DNA from: Mycteria americana
Lineage: Eukaryota; Chordata; Aves; Ciconiiformes; Ciconiidae
Direction of reading: 5' to 3'
NCBI RefSeq assembly: GCF_035582795.1
Contig: NC_134390.1
Location: 2,247,560 to 2,311,559, forward strand
DNA length: 64,000 bases
A program made the position numbers and the translations under genes. The stretch's first letter is position 1, and every line of letters begins with the position of its first letter. The notes beneath the pieces were generated by a model that saw nothing but the letters and a program-made list of their open reading frames with translations, was not told the DNA's origin and ran no database searches. Of this stretch, positions 22,289 to 36,800 are shown piece by piece.

Positions 22289-25200
22289 GGCCACGCAGCA
22301 TCCCCACAGGAGCGGAGATGGAGGAGGCCGGCTGGGGGCTGGGAGGGGCGCGAGCAGCTCTGCTGTTCCTCGGGGCCTTCGTCCCCCGTGTCGATCCCGG
22401 GACGGGCCCTCGGCCTCTCCATCCGCTCGCCCAGCTCCGCACGCCGGGTCCCTGCGTCACGGCAGCCCCCCGCGCCCGACCCCGCCGTCCCCCTCCCGCC
22501 TCCTCCCTCGGGAGCTCCCGGCCTGATCCGGCGACCGTGGCTTTGACCAGCTCGGGAAACATTTCCTAATGCTTCTCATTTTTCCCACGCCCCCGACGCT
22601 GGCCGCGCACCACGGACGAGCGGATGAGAGGGGACGAAATCCGCCCCGACGCCCCGTGCCCAGCTCGGAGCCGCTTGCGGCCAAGGCCGTTCCCGGGTTT
22701 ATCTCCCAGCTGGGGCCAAACCGCAGCCCCCTCCCCTCCCAAACCCCCCCGAGCACGCTTGGCCTTGCGCTTCAGCAGCCAGCGCTGAGCCAACGCCTTG
22801 AGAACCGGCCCAGGAGAACGCGGCCACCCCAAAATCTTCCCCGGCCCACCGGAGAAGGACGTCCCCGTCCCAGCGGCCGACGCGGGGGTGGCCCGCGCCC
22901 AGGGACGGGGCCGCGTTCGCCATCCTGAGCTCTTCTTCCACCCCCCCGCGCACCGAGAGCCGCGGCGAGGCTGAGCAAACCCGGGCGGGTTGACCCCGAG
23001 CAGGGGACAGAGGACGCGGGACAGGGATGGAGACAGCCGGGACAGCGCCGGGGACAGCGCCGGGGACGCCCCGCGTGGGAGCCCCGGCTCCGGGCGACGG
23101 CCAGAGCCGCGCTCCCCCCCGGCTGGGAGCCCCCCGCCCTCCCGCCGGCCCCCGCTTCCTCCCGGCGCAGCTCCCCGTTGTAAAGCTGAGATTTACAAGT
23201 GGCCCCGAGTGCCGGAGGAGCCGAGAGCAGGGGCAGCCTTTATGGAGCCTCATTAGGGGCTGCAGGTATGCCGAGAATGCCGCAGCTAATTACCGCCGTG
23301 GCGGCGGGAGGGGACAGGGTGGGCAGCGGAGGGTCACTGCCCACGGGGCCGGGGGAGCAGGGGGACCTTCTGGCCCAAGCGAGGACCGGACACGAGGACG
23401 CGGCTCCGGCACGGACTCTCGCCCCGCTGGGGTCAGCTGGGTCCCAGGCCCTGCCGGCAGCGGCGGCGGCTCGGGGGACGTTGGCCGTTTCCCCGCTCCC
23501 GCTCCGGCCGCCCTCCAGCCGAGGTCCTCCAGGGGAGGCTGGGAGGCTGCCGCTCCCCCCGGCCCCGGCAGCACCCCGGCCCGGCCCTGCACCCCTCGCT
23601 GCTGCTGCGGGCCCCGTCCGCTCCAGCTGCAGACCCCAGCCCCATCTCGGCCCAGAGCTCGCTATGGGGGGGCCGTGGGCAGCTCCAGGCTGGGCCGAGG
23701 TCTCGGCCGCGGTCGAGGACAAGGTGCCGAGTCCCTCCAGCGCCAGAGCTGCTCCGGGGAGAGCTGCCTGCTCTGCCCTCTCCGGACTCAGCTTCCCCAC
23801 GGATAAAGCTCCCGGGGGTCTTCAGGACCCGCAGGACGGCACCGAAGCAGCACCCGCGGGGCAGCACGAAGCACGACGTGACGGCAACGACGCCCCGGTT
23901 CCCCCGGCCCCGGGGGACGAAACCCAGCTCTGACGGGGAGACGCGTCCACGGCTCCGCAGCATCCCCATCGCCGCCAAGCCCCCGCTCTGCCCACCGTCC
24001 CCTGGGGGCCACGGCCTCGGGGTCCGCCTGGGGGGGGGCCAGGCTGTGCCACCCACCCAGAAGGGCCGCCGGAGGAACGGAGGTCCCGGGGGCGTTGGTT
24101 TGTTTGCTTCGGAGGACGATGTCAAGAGTTTAACGAGCGCTTGCTTTTGTTCTGGTCACGTCTCCCCCGAGGCTGCGGGGGCTGCACCCCACATCGCTGC
24201 TCCCCCCCCCCGGCCATCGGGTGACCTAATTCAGAGACCCAGAGGCAGGGCTGGGGGGGGGGGGGGGACAAATTAGGACAGGGACATCCGGACGACCACA
24301 CACAGCTGCACCATGACACACCATGGCTCCCCGAACCTTCCCCTCTGCCGCCTAACAAGACCGTCCGCACGCAACATTCACAGTAATTAAACCATCAACG
24401 GGGAGCTGGCGGAGCTCCACCGGCCTCGCCGCGGCCCGGGGGGAGACGCCAGAACCGGGGTGATTATCCGGGAGAGCTGGGCACGGTCCAGCCCCCCCAC
24501 CGCCGGCGACGGGGCGGGATGCCGCGCTGGCACAGAGCTCGCACGCAGGCAGCGGCAGCACGGGGCCGTGCCCGGCTCTAGGGCCAAGGCTCCCGGGGAC
24601 CGGGTGGCTCAGCCCCCCGGCAGCGCTGCCGCTCGACCTCCAGCCTGCGGCAGGGATGGGATTTTGACGCAATCCCGAAGATCCCCAAACCATCCCAGGC
24701 TCCAGGCAGCAGGTTGCTCGCAAGGAGGACTTGAGGCATCCCAATTCCCCGTCCCCCAGCGAGCACGTCCCTTACAGAGCCACCTCCTCCCCGGCTGCAG
24801 CGGTGCCCGGGCTAGAAGGAAGGATTCAAGGGGCCGGAGGCAGCGGCCAGCCATCGCTCCTGCTTCCCGGCCAGCCTCCCGCCACCGGAGAAAGGCCCTG
24901 CGGGACGGGAGCAAGGAGCCGAGGAAGGTCAACGCTCAGGCTCCTTGGGGAGAAGATGCACGAGACCGGTGAGTCTGCAGAGAGAGAAGGAGAAAGTCTT
25001 GACAGCAGCGGCCCAGGGCCACCTCCTGCGATGGAAATCCCTCCTTCAGCCCCCATGGAGCCCCGCGGTGGGACCCAGCACATCCCAGATCCCGGCTCCC
25101 ATCTGCGGGAACGGCGGCAGCGAGCCGGGAGGGCCACCGGCCACGCTCATCGGCTCCGGCACAAGCGCAGGCGGAGGGCGGTGGTGAGGGCTCGGTGCGG

Positions 25201-26864
25201 GACTGCGGTGCTGTCCCTCCTCGGGCTCACCCGCACTTGCAGGCTCCCCTCTTTTGTCTCCCAATTTTTGTGAATTTGAACAAAAGACGTTTCCCAACCC
25301 ACCCACGGAGGATCTGGGGGCAAGAGGCCGTTGGGAGACGAGGACGGCGCAGCGGGAAGAAGGGACACGTTGGCACCGGAGCGCACGTCCCTCCCGCCGC
25401 GCACCTCGCTCCTCACCCCATTGTGCAAACCCCCCGTTTCTCCCTCTCATCCCCCCCGGCCTGACCTATCGTCCCACTCGCATTTACAGCCCAAGCGTCT
25501 GCTGTGAAAAGTGACTTCATGCTGAATTTGGGCACTGCTCGGCGTTACCAGCTCTCACGCTGCAAGCCCCGGCCCTCCTTTTCTTTCGCTCGCTTTCCCA
25601 CACTTTCCCCCGCTCATTGTGTGCCCGCTGCTTTTTTTCTTCCCCTATTCAGCCCAAATTAGTCACGAGCAGCCCCCAGCTTGGAGAGGAAAAATAAATT
25701 AGGTGGTGTTTTAAACACAGTGTGATTGGAATGATTCTCCCCTACACCCAGGAGGGGAAAGCCCGGCGGGTGAAAGATGCAGCGTCCTCTACAAAACAGC
25801 CCCCGGCACCTCCCCGGGGAGCTGGGGGGGAAGGAGAGCGAGGGCAGCGCTGCCGGCACGGGCCGGGGACACCGGCACATCGGCACGGAGAGGGAGGGAG
25901 CGGAGCTCATCCCGGTTTTGGTACCACGGCCAAGGGAAACTCATCCCCAACGAGGGGAGGAGACGGCGCGAGGGAGGGAGGGGGAGAAGAGGCGCACGTC
26001 GCTTCACCGGCCCCGGGAGGAGAGCTGCCGGGGCAGAAACACCACCGGGACCCCGGGAGCGACCCAGGGAGGAGGACGCGCGGCCGGGCAGGGCGGAAGC
26101 GGGGCCGGGACCCCTGTGCCGCTCTGGTCCCCGGGGCAGAGAGCAGAGGCGGCGGCGAAATTGGGAGCCCTTGGTTCTGCCCTGGGCTCAGGGGGAAGGC
26201 GACGGCGTCCCAGCGTCGGAGCGGAAGCCCCACGTGCCGTCGTCACCGCTGCTGGAAGACGGGAGGCACAGCCCACGGCGTCTGCTCAGCATCCAGCCAC
26301 CACCGACCTGCAGCCCCTGGAGAGCTCCTGGAGCAGCAGCACCTCACGCCGCGGCAGTCCCCGGCTCGTCCCGTCGGCCGTAACCCCCAAGCTGTGACCG
26401 AGGGACCCGGAGCAAGCAGACACGGCGAAGCCGAGAGGTATCCGTGCTTCCCCTCAAGTTCTGCCACGACCCTTGGTCTACGGCACCAAACCATCAGCTG
26501 CGAGAAGCGGCGACCGCCCCGTTACTCGTCCGCAGTCCCGATCTGGGTTACGGCCGGGTCCCAGCCCCGACGAGCCCGCGCAGCTCCCCGAGGTCAGCGG
26601 GAAGCGAGAAGATTTGCATCCGAACGAAGCAGCAAGGTCAATCTGGAGAGGCAAGGGGGGGGTTCGGACTTTGGCCAGGCCACACGCAGTAACGTCAGGA
26701 CAACCCCTGACCGCTGGCGACGGGCAGGGCCTCTGCCCCCCCCAGCCACCCCCGCGCAGCCCGGAGCGGCAGCGCCCAAGTCTCCATCTGCTCCGGCTCC
26801 CTCCCGGCGGCACGCTCCGGCCCCGAGCCTCGGCCGCGCCATGCATCAAACTGACAGATACCAG
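22289..26864. other. Intergenic DNA between GDF11 and SARNP
   Basis: About 4.6 kb of GC-rich DNA with no protein gene that I can support. A less GC-rich patch at 23,180-23,300 (TTTACAAGTGG, TTTATGGAGCCTCATTAGGG, CTAATTACC) and another at 25,250-25,730 could be conserved non-coding sequence or lie in an unseen transcript. Open frames here lack codon or motif support. Confidence 0.5.
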
Positions 26865-26884
26865 AATTGCCTTGGAGAAGCAGT

Positions 26885-26890
26885 TTTATT
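26885..26890 (-). terminator. SARNP: Candidate SARNP poly(A) signal AATAAA
   Basis: TTTATT on the plus strand, about 2.3 kb after the SARNP stop codon. If used, the SARNP 3' UTR covers about 26,870-29,161. A nearer, non-canonical AATGAA near 28,968 followed by an A-rich stretch (minus strand) is an alternative end. Confidence 0.45.
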
Positions 26891-29161
26891 ATGAAACCGA
26901 GAATGAAATGCAGTGTTTGCCCTGGCACACTACAAAACATTTCAAGCAAATGACCAGCAAAAAGATCATGAGCCAAATAGAAAATACATCTTACAAAATC
27001 CGACGTACAAAAAAAAAAAAAAAATCAGAATAACGTTATTACATTAAATCAGGAAGGAGCAAGGGAGCTTCGATTCACTCGGCCACTGACGACCCAAGAC
27101 ACGCAACGTAACCCGGACCCCGTGGCTTTTAGCTGCCCTTTGGGAAAGTAAACAAACGTCCAAGGTATTGCTTAGAGTCACCGAGGGCACGCGGACACAG
27201 TCAGCCTGCAAACGTTAATGGAACAGAAGCGGGTTGAAGACTGCTACGTTAAAAAATATATATATATTGCTTATTAAGAATCGGGTATAAGCCTCTGGAA
27301 AGCTCGATTTGTACACGCACCCGCTGTTCTCTAGCATCTTAAGGAACCAAGCACGGACAAGGCAAACACCTCTCTGGTAAGAGGTTACGGTCAGAAATAA
27401 GAATCCTAGGACGTCAGTCTTCAGACAAGAGAAGGATTTCGGCCACAACGCCCACCTAAAAATCCAAGCAGACAGACAGATTTCTGCTTACGCCTGGGGC
27501 CGAGGCATCTGCGGGAGGGAAAGCTCTGCGCAGGGTGGGGGACGCGGCGGGAACCAACGCTTGCGAGTGAAACGAATTCTCTAGGCAGGCAAAGGAGGGG
27601 AGGGCACCAGGCAGCTCCTCTGCCCCAGCGCTGCCGGTCCAGTGCCACCGGCGTCGGGGTCCTGCGCTCCTCCACCGCCACCACTTCTGCCCGCGCAAGC
27701 CACCCCGGGGAATCGCTCTTTACGGCTCCCCAAGAACAAAGGTGCCGTCTGAAACACTCGAGCAGCAAGAAGCGCTTCACAAGCCGCGGCAGCGCCGCCT
27801 TTCACGTGACTTGGCCAAATTTTTTTCCGTAATTTCACGGGAAGAGTTACGGATAACGCAGCAGAAGGAACCGTGTTCCTCCGCGGCTACCGAGAACTTC
27901 CACGCTCAAAACACAGGTCCCGGGATAACGCCGGTGCTCCCCTGCACCGCCCGGCAGCTACTCTGAGGCCAAGAGAGGACGAGATAAAATCCAGCCTGAG
28001 GACAACATGGGACAAAGCGACTCTGCTGGTTTGCCGTTTAAGGAGGGGAACGTATCGCTGACCTTAGAGGAACCCGGAAAACGTGGGTGAAACGCCACGA
28101 GCCGCCGAGGGCTTAACAAGGTGGGACAAACGAAGCGGTGAGAACGGGCTCCGTACGCGAACGCATTGCTACGTTTTCCTCCTTGTTTTAGGACACCGGT
28201 CTTGATCTAGGGTTAATTGGCAATTCTTGCTCTGACAATTCCCATTAGCCTCACCCGGGGAAGGACGGCAGTCGTGAAACTGCCCCGCGTGTCGGCTATC
28301 ACACACGCCACTTCCATTTTTTTAAAACATGAGACAATATAATTGAGAAAATCCTTCCCTGACGTTCAACCTGTCAGATCTCAGACGAGCCAGGGGTAAG
28401 ACAGCAGAGATGCGGAGCAGGCCTCGCGTAATGCATCGTGCTCTCGAGACGAGGCGCGTTCTCGTCCCAGCTGCTGGGAAGAGACCACGATACGGCTGCA
28501 CCTTGGGGCCCGTTTTCACAAGGCGGAGGAGGAGAGGACCAGGGCAGCCTGAGAGGTGCAGACGGCATCGGACGGCAAACAGAGGGCACGCTGCAGACCG
28601 GTCCTGGCTTTAGCAGCACACCGGGAGTCCTTAAACTAGAAAAGCAACTGCCGAGGGCAGAGCAAACCCTGCTCTATCCCCAGTCCTCAAGGTTTTCCCT
28701 TCCTCGTCGCACAGCAGACGCTGCACTCCCGCCGTCGCTCTATCTGCCCGCCTATTCCCCGGGCAGAGTTTGACTCTCCCCTGCGCAGGCGTTTGCCAGC
28801 GGCACTCGCAGGGCACCGGGACACTCTCCATCTCTCCCCACCGGACGGCACCTCCGGTGCGAGCTGCTGCGAATGACCCCGCCAGCAGCTGGGAAACCCC
28901 CGGACCGCGGGCTACCGGAGATGCACTGAGAACAGTTTCCTTTTTTTTTTTTTTCCCTCAACTTTTCTTCATTTTTAAACTTCGTAACTTGAAAAAAATA
29001 AGTAGCACAATCATACAACTACAGGGGATTCCCTGTCTACTCATCACTAAAACCTAGAGAAACAGTGTGGGAGTGAGAGAAAGTGGGGGAAAGAGAGAGA
29101 AAGAGTATGCACGCACTCGAGAGGCACACTGCAAATGGGCTGAAGCTAAAAAGGACCGGCA
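26891..29161 (-). other. SARNP: Possible 3' UTR of SARNP
   Basis: Non-coding on both strands as far as I can see. It begins at the compositional switch and has A/T-rich blocks at 27,010, 27,250 and 28,940. Its inclusion in the transcript depends on which poly(A) site is used. Confidence 0.4.
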
Positions 29162-32100
29162 TCAGACGATCCCAAAGCGTTCTGCTCTTTTCCTCTTCTT
29201 TGCCTGCGGAGAGGAATTACAAGAAAAAAAAAATCAAAACCAAAGAGAAACAAACAAACAGGTTCTTTAAAATCTCACACAACCCGATGGAGAATTTATT
29301 AAATGTTTGGTATCGGTAACAACGCCGGAGCTCAGCGGTTCCGGCCCCTTCCGGAGCACGCCACCACCACGTTAGTTCAAGGGAGCTACGCAGTTGTTAT
29401 TCTAACGTTGGGACAAAGAGTGCCCCAAAATCAAGTAGCAGAAATATACAGTGCCTGAGATACAGTGCTGCTGAAGTCACTTCGTCCTGCTGGCAAAGCG
29501 CTACAAAGGGGCTGAGCTGGGAACAATGACTACTTCAGAGGCCTGGAAACCCTTCCAGGCAGTGGGGAGGTGGGAAATGTAAAAGGGCAAAGGGTTAACA
29601 CTCTCCTATTCATGGAAAAGGTGAGAGGGACACACTAAAACGCATTAAATATACTATTGCGTCTCTCAGATATGCCTTTAAGCCGATACACGAGGGGCGT
29701 ATAAATCTTAATTTTTAGCAGGATAAATAGCCCGGGGGCAACAGAAGCCCTAATCAAGAATCTCCAGGGGAAAGGTGCATTTGAGTGCACACAATACCAG
29801 TAAAAAGACCTTTTTGTTCCAGGCACAATCTCCAAGTGACCTAACGGAAAAGCATGGAATCCCTCGCCCAGCCGCCCCCTCTGCGCGGGCCGGAGGGGCT
29901 CATTCTCCCATGCTCGGCAGAAGGCTGGGAACGCCGCTCCCCGCTTCACGCGGGGCAGCGTTTCTGCAGTAAACCCAAAACAAAACACAGACACAAAAAG
30001 CAGCCCCTAAACCCCACCTGAATGGTCGAGATTGCTCTCAGGAACCAAACAAAACCCACTTCTTGTCTGTCGAGCCCAGGAGCCGTCTGGTTAAGCAGTT
30101 TCCAAGACCCAACGCTCGCCCTGCCGCAACCTTTGCCATTTGATTGTTAACGCAGGAGTCCCCGGCCCGGAGGGGTCCCTTTGTCCCCAGGAGAGGGGTG
30201 CCCGACTCCGGCTGATCCGTGCTGGAGCCGTATTTATGCGGCACCATAGGTGTGCACGGCACTCCCCACCTAACTTAACGTAGGAGCTACCGCGCCGGAG
30301 CACAGCCTGCGTGGTGACTCGGAACAATTTGAAGCAGAAGAAAGCCTAAAAGTACATAAAGGAGCACAAAAGTGCCCTGAGGAGCTTACAAATTTAAAAG
30401 GTGGGCCAAAACCCCAGAGGACAGAACAAAGCATGGAGGAGAAATGCTGGAAACAGGGTCAGCATCTCAATCCTCATTATATTGTAGAGTCTCCGGGGAT
30501 TTATTGATGAAGACCTACAATAGCGTCCAAGGGGAAGCAGAGGGTCCAGAAGCATCCAGGACACAGGGAATTACAGAGCACAAGGAGCAGACAGAGTGAG
30601 TCAGCTCAGACCGAGGGGACGGGGAACCAGGGTGGGAGAAACCAGAGTAGAGAGGATGTGCCCCCCACCTCTTCTGGAAGCATCCGTGCCATCCCGCGAG
30701 AGGAGGAGCTGGATGCCAACACGTGCTGGCACGCTCCCGTGGCTTGGAAGACTCCAGAGCAGCCTATTTCCAGCAGGAGCCAGGGGAAAAGCCGCGACAG
30801 ATCGGATGGCAGAAGCTCAACGCTCGCTGCCAAGGAAAAGGGGCTGAGCGGCCACGGGAGCGCACCCACCCACAGCTTGGGGCCAGCCCCACGCCAGCGC
30901 GGGGGACCCGGCACGCGGAGTCACGCGGCCACCCTCGGGACCGTCACCGCTCCCCATCCGCTCGGGAAAAGGTTTTACCTCTGTGTCTTCTGTAGCTCCA
31001 GCCCCGGCTGAACTCGTTACGATGCCAAACCGTTCCTTTCTCTTCTTCAGTTTCTCGTCTTCTTCACTCTGGCACAAAGAAGGATGAAGATTTATTTTGT
31101 TGGCAATGCCCCGGGGTGCTCGTTTAATGGTAAATCGTGTTCCTCCTACCCCCACTCCTCCCGCAGTCGGCTACCAGAGCACCTGCTAAAAGTTGGAGGA
31201 AGGCAGCGGAGACGCCGAGAGCGGAGAAGGCTTCTCCTCTGCCTCGGCAACGCGCGCTGTCTGTAGGGGATGCGTTGCACGTGCTGGAGAAGAGCTCCTG
31301 CAGAGCACGTCAGATAACGAGGGCAGCTCTGGTTCTTCAGCAGTGACCAGCGAAGACACACAAGGGCAGCGTCCACCTACCAGCCCATGGCACGGCCTCC
31401 TCAAATAAAGCCACAGCCCCGTATCGTCTTTGCTCTGAATTTCTTCACGCTCAAACCCAAGCACGAAGGAGGGTGGAAGGAAAGGACGGACGCTCGTCAC
31501 AGCTACTGCGACAGGGCGCGGGTGGGCACGCGCGAAGGAAAACCCAGCCTCAGCGGCCAGAACCTCACCTTTGTCTGGACGTGGTCTAGGAAGGATTTGG
31601 GGGAAACCTTTACAGCTGTCGCAGGGACCTTCGTAGTGCCCTTGGGAACGCGAGCAGTAGGAACCCGACAGCCACCCCGAGGCACAGACAGCACGACGCT
31701 TCTCTCAGAAACTTTCTAATCTGGAGATGGAGGCTCAGCACTCACCCCATCTTCCTAAGTCTCATTTAATTTATTTCCAGCCTGAGTGAGCAAATGTCTA
31801 CTGACAGTTCCCAGAGCCTCCCGATCCCTGCTTCTCAAGGTTCTCCAGAAAACCTGGAGGCTTTTTACCTCCGCCGCCCTCACCCACACCAACGTCCTGA
31901 TCGCCAAAGCCATCATCACCCGTAAAAGCCTCAACGCATCCATTTTCTGCGGATTTATTCCTACCTCTGGCTGTTTTGTGCCTCTTTCAGGCCATTTCTA
32001 CAGTTAAGGCCGCCTGATTGCTTTGCTAGGCTCCTACCACTTCTCCCTCCCTTGTCATTAAGTACATCTGAGCTCTCACTCCCCACAACCCCACCCACTA

Positions 32101-33797
32101 CCTCTCGTTATCCGGGGCAGCGTGGCTCACGAGCAGGCTCTCACTTGCCAAAGGGTCCCCGGCCACGCCGCCCCGATGCACGGCTTCCCACCGCGTTGAG
32201 GAACAAGAGGTACCAGTGCCAATGCCCGGGGTTTAGAGCAAGGGGCACCAGGCAGAAGGAGAACAGGAGCACCATTTCCAAGAAAATACACTTGCCAGTC
32301 CCAGTGCTCTACCTGGATCAACTGGACTTAGCCGGCCAAGCAGAGGAATCAAGCTGGACGCTTATCCTTTAAGCTCGGGGTCATAAACCTCGCCATCAGC
32401 AGCCAAATTTGACCAAGAATGGCACCGGGCACCCTGTTAGCGAGCAGCGGGGCAACCTCACCGTGTCAACGCCTTACAGAAACGAGGCCACAGCAACCCG
32501 CTCAGTGCTATTACTCCTGACACGGACGCGCGTTGTGGCAACAGGGCTGGCCGAGGCGTTTGAACTGAAAGAAGTGAAAGCTCCGAGGTTCTCACAAGCT
32601 CCGGCTCCGTAGGAAGCCGCCAGCAGCCGTGGCCCCAACACGTTTGATTCCCCCCGTGCGTTACAGCCCCTCACCGCAGGGACTGCCGCCGGACACCACG
32701 GCAAGCGCTGGCAGCCCTACCGAGCCCGCAGCTTAAACCTTCCTTCCCAGAAATCCTCTGCGCAGGACTGTTTTGAAGACGGCTCCGTCATTAGGACATC
32801 ACCACCCTCACCCACCTGCTCTACTCTGCCGGTCCTCCTTCCCCTGGTTTGATAGCGAAGCTATGAGCAAAGGTTAGATCACCCTTGGTGCTCCCTGCCC
32901 TCCCCAGTCCTGTTTCATGGAGGGGGACAGCAGGTACGCGTCTGTCCGAGGCTCTCGGGGGGAAGCAACCAAGAGCCCTCTCCCAACCCAGCACCCGATC
33001 CAAGTTAGGATCACTCCAGCTTTCGGGAAGAAGCAACGTCCCAGAAAAGCAGCGAAACTCGAGGGTTGTGAACAAAGGACGCCGGGAGGGATTATCATCA
33101 CGGGGACAGAGAAGGGAAGGAAAAGTTGCTCGCTGGAGCAGCGCGACGTGCACGCAAGCTGTGGCCACACAAAGAAAATCCAACCTGTGCGTTAGCGACA
33201 TTAAACAGGCTCTTAAAAACCATCACTGCTGCCCGCGTGGTTTAAACCCCACGAGCGAGAGGACGGCCCCAAAGCCACCTTCAAGAAGAAAAGCGCTGTG
33301 TCTTTAATAAAAGGACACGGGCGGCTCCCAGGGACTGCACCGAGCTGTAGGTTTTTATTTATTTTTTCGGTAAGCCACCCCCACGCCTCCCGCCCCCACC
33401 ACTGCCCTGCAGGGAAAGCACATAACCGTCCTACTAAATCAACACGGTCCTAATGATCTCGCTCACTTGACCCCCTAGCACGACAGTGTCAGATGCAAAC
33501 ACGCGTACAATAAACTTCACTCCATCTTTAGCTTCTCGCTGACAGGTTTTGATTCATGGGGTGCTGAAACCCATCTGAGGAAAATTACCTCTATCAAAAC
33601 GCTGCTATCTCTGCATCTATCAACCCCTGGTAGTGCCCCGGGGCCGTGCTCCAGCGTGCAAATGGGTGCACCAGCATCTGCAGGGAAAGCTGACCTTTCT
33701 GGCAGGATGTCAGATTTATTTTCTAACCTTACTACTTCTAGGCTTGTTCCCTTTGCACTCACGCCACGATAGTTATTTTGTAGTTTGTCTAAAAAAA

Positions 33798-33828
<31 letters not shown>

Positions 33829-36800
33829 GGGAAGGAAGAAGAAAAAAAGCTTTTATGGAGGACTCCAAGCCCTGAAGCAAAGTCCTTCCTGCGATCTGGT
33901 AACGAGGGAGCATTTACACAGGGGTATCGATATATTTGTGCTGCATGCAATCCCAAAGCTTTAATTTTGACCCCTACATTTCATCTGCGGGACTGCAGGG
34001 CGCCGGTACAGCTCCACACGGGGCTGCCGTCGGGAACAGCATCCCAACACCACGGGACTCTGCCTCGGGATCCGCTTCCTCCCCATGCGAGATCCGGGCT
34101 CCCTCTTCGTCTGGAGTGCCCGGTCTAAACCCCACGGACTCCAGGCACCGAGGGGACGGACTCTGCACCACCCCAGGCAGAATCAGGCTCTTCTGTCCCC
34201 AAGGCTGATGTCCCCAAGCTGCTGCTGACCCTCTTCCATGCAGGGACAGCTTGAACTGAGCAGAGGGATGGAGAGAAGCAGAATGAGAGCGCCAAGTGAG
34301 GAAAGGGGGCTTGCCCCTCCACGCCATGGCATTTCAACGAGCCCCGTGCAGCATCCAGAGAAACCTCGGGCTTCGAGCAGTCTGTTTTTTCTTGGAGCGA
34401 GTGACACAAGTCGGGGAGCTCCCCGGTGCGCACGGAAAGAGGTCCCAAAGGGCAATAGGGGCTGTGCAGCTCCAGACTGGAAGAGCGCCTGTCAGCAGGG
34501 ATTAAATCCAGGTTTAACGGCTCGTCCTCTGGCTCATATCGCTAATTCCGAAAAGAGAGAAGGAGCCATTTAAAAACTGGATCATTCCCTCTTTCCCGGA
34601 AGAAGGCAGAAGTGCTACTGCTGGTGCCGGAAGAGTTAATGCCAAAAGGCATTAATTTGTGGTTTCCATGGTGCGCAGAGCTCTGGCACTCACCGCTGCC
34701 CTGCCAACAGAGCAGACCCCAGCTCGGGGCAGGCAGAGCACAGCCGGTTACCTCTCAACACCACACACCAGCTCCCTGCAAGGGAGGTCTCAGCCCTCCG
34801 CTGACAGCGAGCCTGCCGCTCGCCTCTCCCACCTGAGCTCGGCAAGATGCAAGCAGCAATTCCCGCAGCGGTGGAATAAGGAGCCGCGGCAGCAGTGCTC
34901 CGGTGCGATGTTCCGGTTAACTCACCTGCAGGACTCAAACTTTTACAGAGGGGAAAACCCCACCGCCGGCCTCGCTCTTAAAGGGCGGACAAAAGTTGAT
35001 CCCAGATCACCTAAAAGCATCTCGCTGCCTTTGGTGTTCAGGGCAAGAAGCAGGACAGCCGCCCTCGGCCCCCAGCGCCTAGGAGCTTCTAATAAATGAT
35101 TCATCCCGAGCATCTCTGATCTGTTTTGCACCGAGCGAGCTGCTGCAAAGGACGAGGCCAGCAAGGCCCCACCAGCCATTAACACGTCCCCCTCCGCGCT
35201 CACAGCACCCAGGTCTCAGACACGTAGACGTGTGTGCTAGGAAATGAGATGCCAGGAGTAACGTCAGGCTCACCCCGAGCGGCCGGGCAGGGAGAAGGCT
35301 GAAGAACCAGCCTGGCTCTCCAGGAGCCCCTGGCACACATTCAGACCAGGGGAAAGGGACCAACGCACGGGAGACGCTCCACGCGTTCAGCTGTCGTCTG
35401 CGGCTATCCCCTTGTCAGCTCACAGCTCGCTGCCCTGGTTTGGCCAGGCCCGTTGCACTACAAAAGGTAAAGCGGCCGCCTTCTTCCAAGGGGCAGCTCC
35501 CCGGCGTGCAGGGAAACGACTTGCTCGGTGCACCCACTCTGTATTTTAAAAGCCCACGTCGCTATGAAATGTCTGCCCCGAGGCCAAGTTTCATGCTGCA
35601 TGGGCAGAGTGCTTCTTTCTCCGCAGATTAAAGCATCCCCAGGAGGAAACTGCTCTGGATTTGCAGATGAAGCCCAGAGTATCCTCATCACAAATGCAGA
35701 GAGACAGACACGAGCCTCCGTAATCGCATCCTCGGTGTTTTCATTCTCGGAGAATGGAAGGGTGTGTGCCCACATGTGTGTATAAAACCAGACCCTTCTG
35801 GTCACTCTCCTGTATCTCGCTGCAGCATGACGGATGGCAGGATGAAAAGCAGAGCCCCGAGGCTTTCAGGCGATGGTAGATTAATGATGACATGGCCTTG
35901 ACCTCCAAAAGGTAAAGGTTATGAAACACTCAAGGGTAACTGGGCTTCCAATTTCATACCCGGAGGGTGAATGACAGCAACTGATGGTTTTATTCTCAGA
36001 AACACTCCAATCCTAGGACGCACAGCTGTCACCCACCACCTTTTTGAAATTCATCTCAACGTATTTATTCCTCCTGCTTCTTTCCCCTCGCAGGCTCCGA
36101 GTGCTGCTAAGTCCTTCTGGAGTCGATGCTCCCGTACACCAGCAAGCGTTCAGCAGGGGCCGGGAAGCAACAGGGAAGCCCAGGGTTTACACTGAAATAT
36201 TCCACGTGTGCCTTACGCCCCTTCCCGTTTCCCTCTGCAAAATTTCCTTTCACACAGGAGATCTTCGCCTCACAGAGCAGGGTGCAGAACGAGGAGCGAC
36301 GCTGGCTTTCACGCTCCACTCCTCCAAAAGCCCGACAAAACACAGGGGTGATCTCAAGCTGCCCCTCTCAACCCCAGTCAGCACAGCTCTTTCGTCTCCA
36401 ACATCACTTCATGCTTCCAGCCCAGATTTGGAGCTGGTTGCAGAGGGATACACGCTGAGACTGAGCCAGCAGACAGTCACAGCCTTTCTCCAAAATACCG
36501 CCAACATGAGGACTCCACTTAGATTAGATACACGCGGCAGGAATATACATTAAAGTCCCTATCACCGTCCTTATACAAACAGTGTTAGTGTTAGAAGGAC
36601 CCTCTATTCTGCTGCCATGTAGGAATGACTTTTAAACAGCACAGCTTACACAAAATCTCACAACGTAGGCGGATCCAAGGGCCTCAGACGCATTTCAGAA
36701 ACATCAAACACGGCTTTATCTCCATGGGAAATGGACACCAAACCTCCCGCGCCAGAAGCTCAACTTGGGGATTCAGAGAAACGTCCCGTTCACCAACTCA

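Noticed and set aside
17000-26800. Many open frames of 100-400 codons between GDF11 and SARNP
   Set aside because: Composition-driven; none contains a recognisable domain or splice-supported exon set.
25722-26894. 390-codon frame just before the SARNP 3' end
   Set aside because: Arg/Gly/Pro/Ser low complexity, no motif, ends in the AT-rich switch region.
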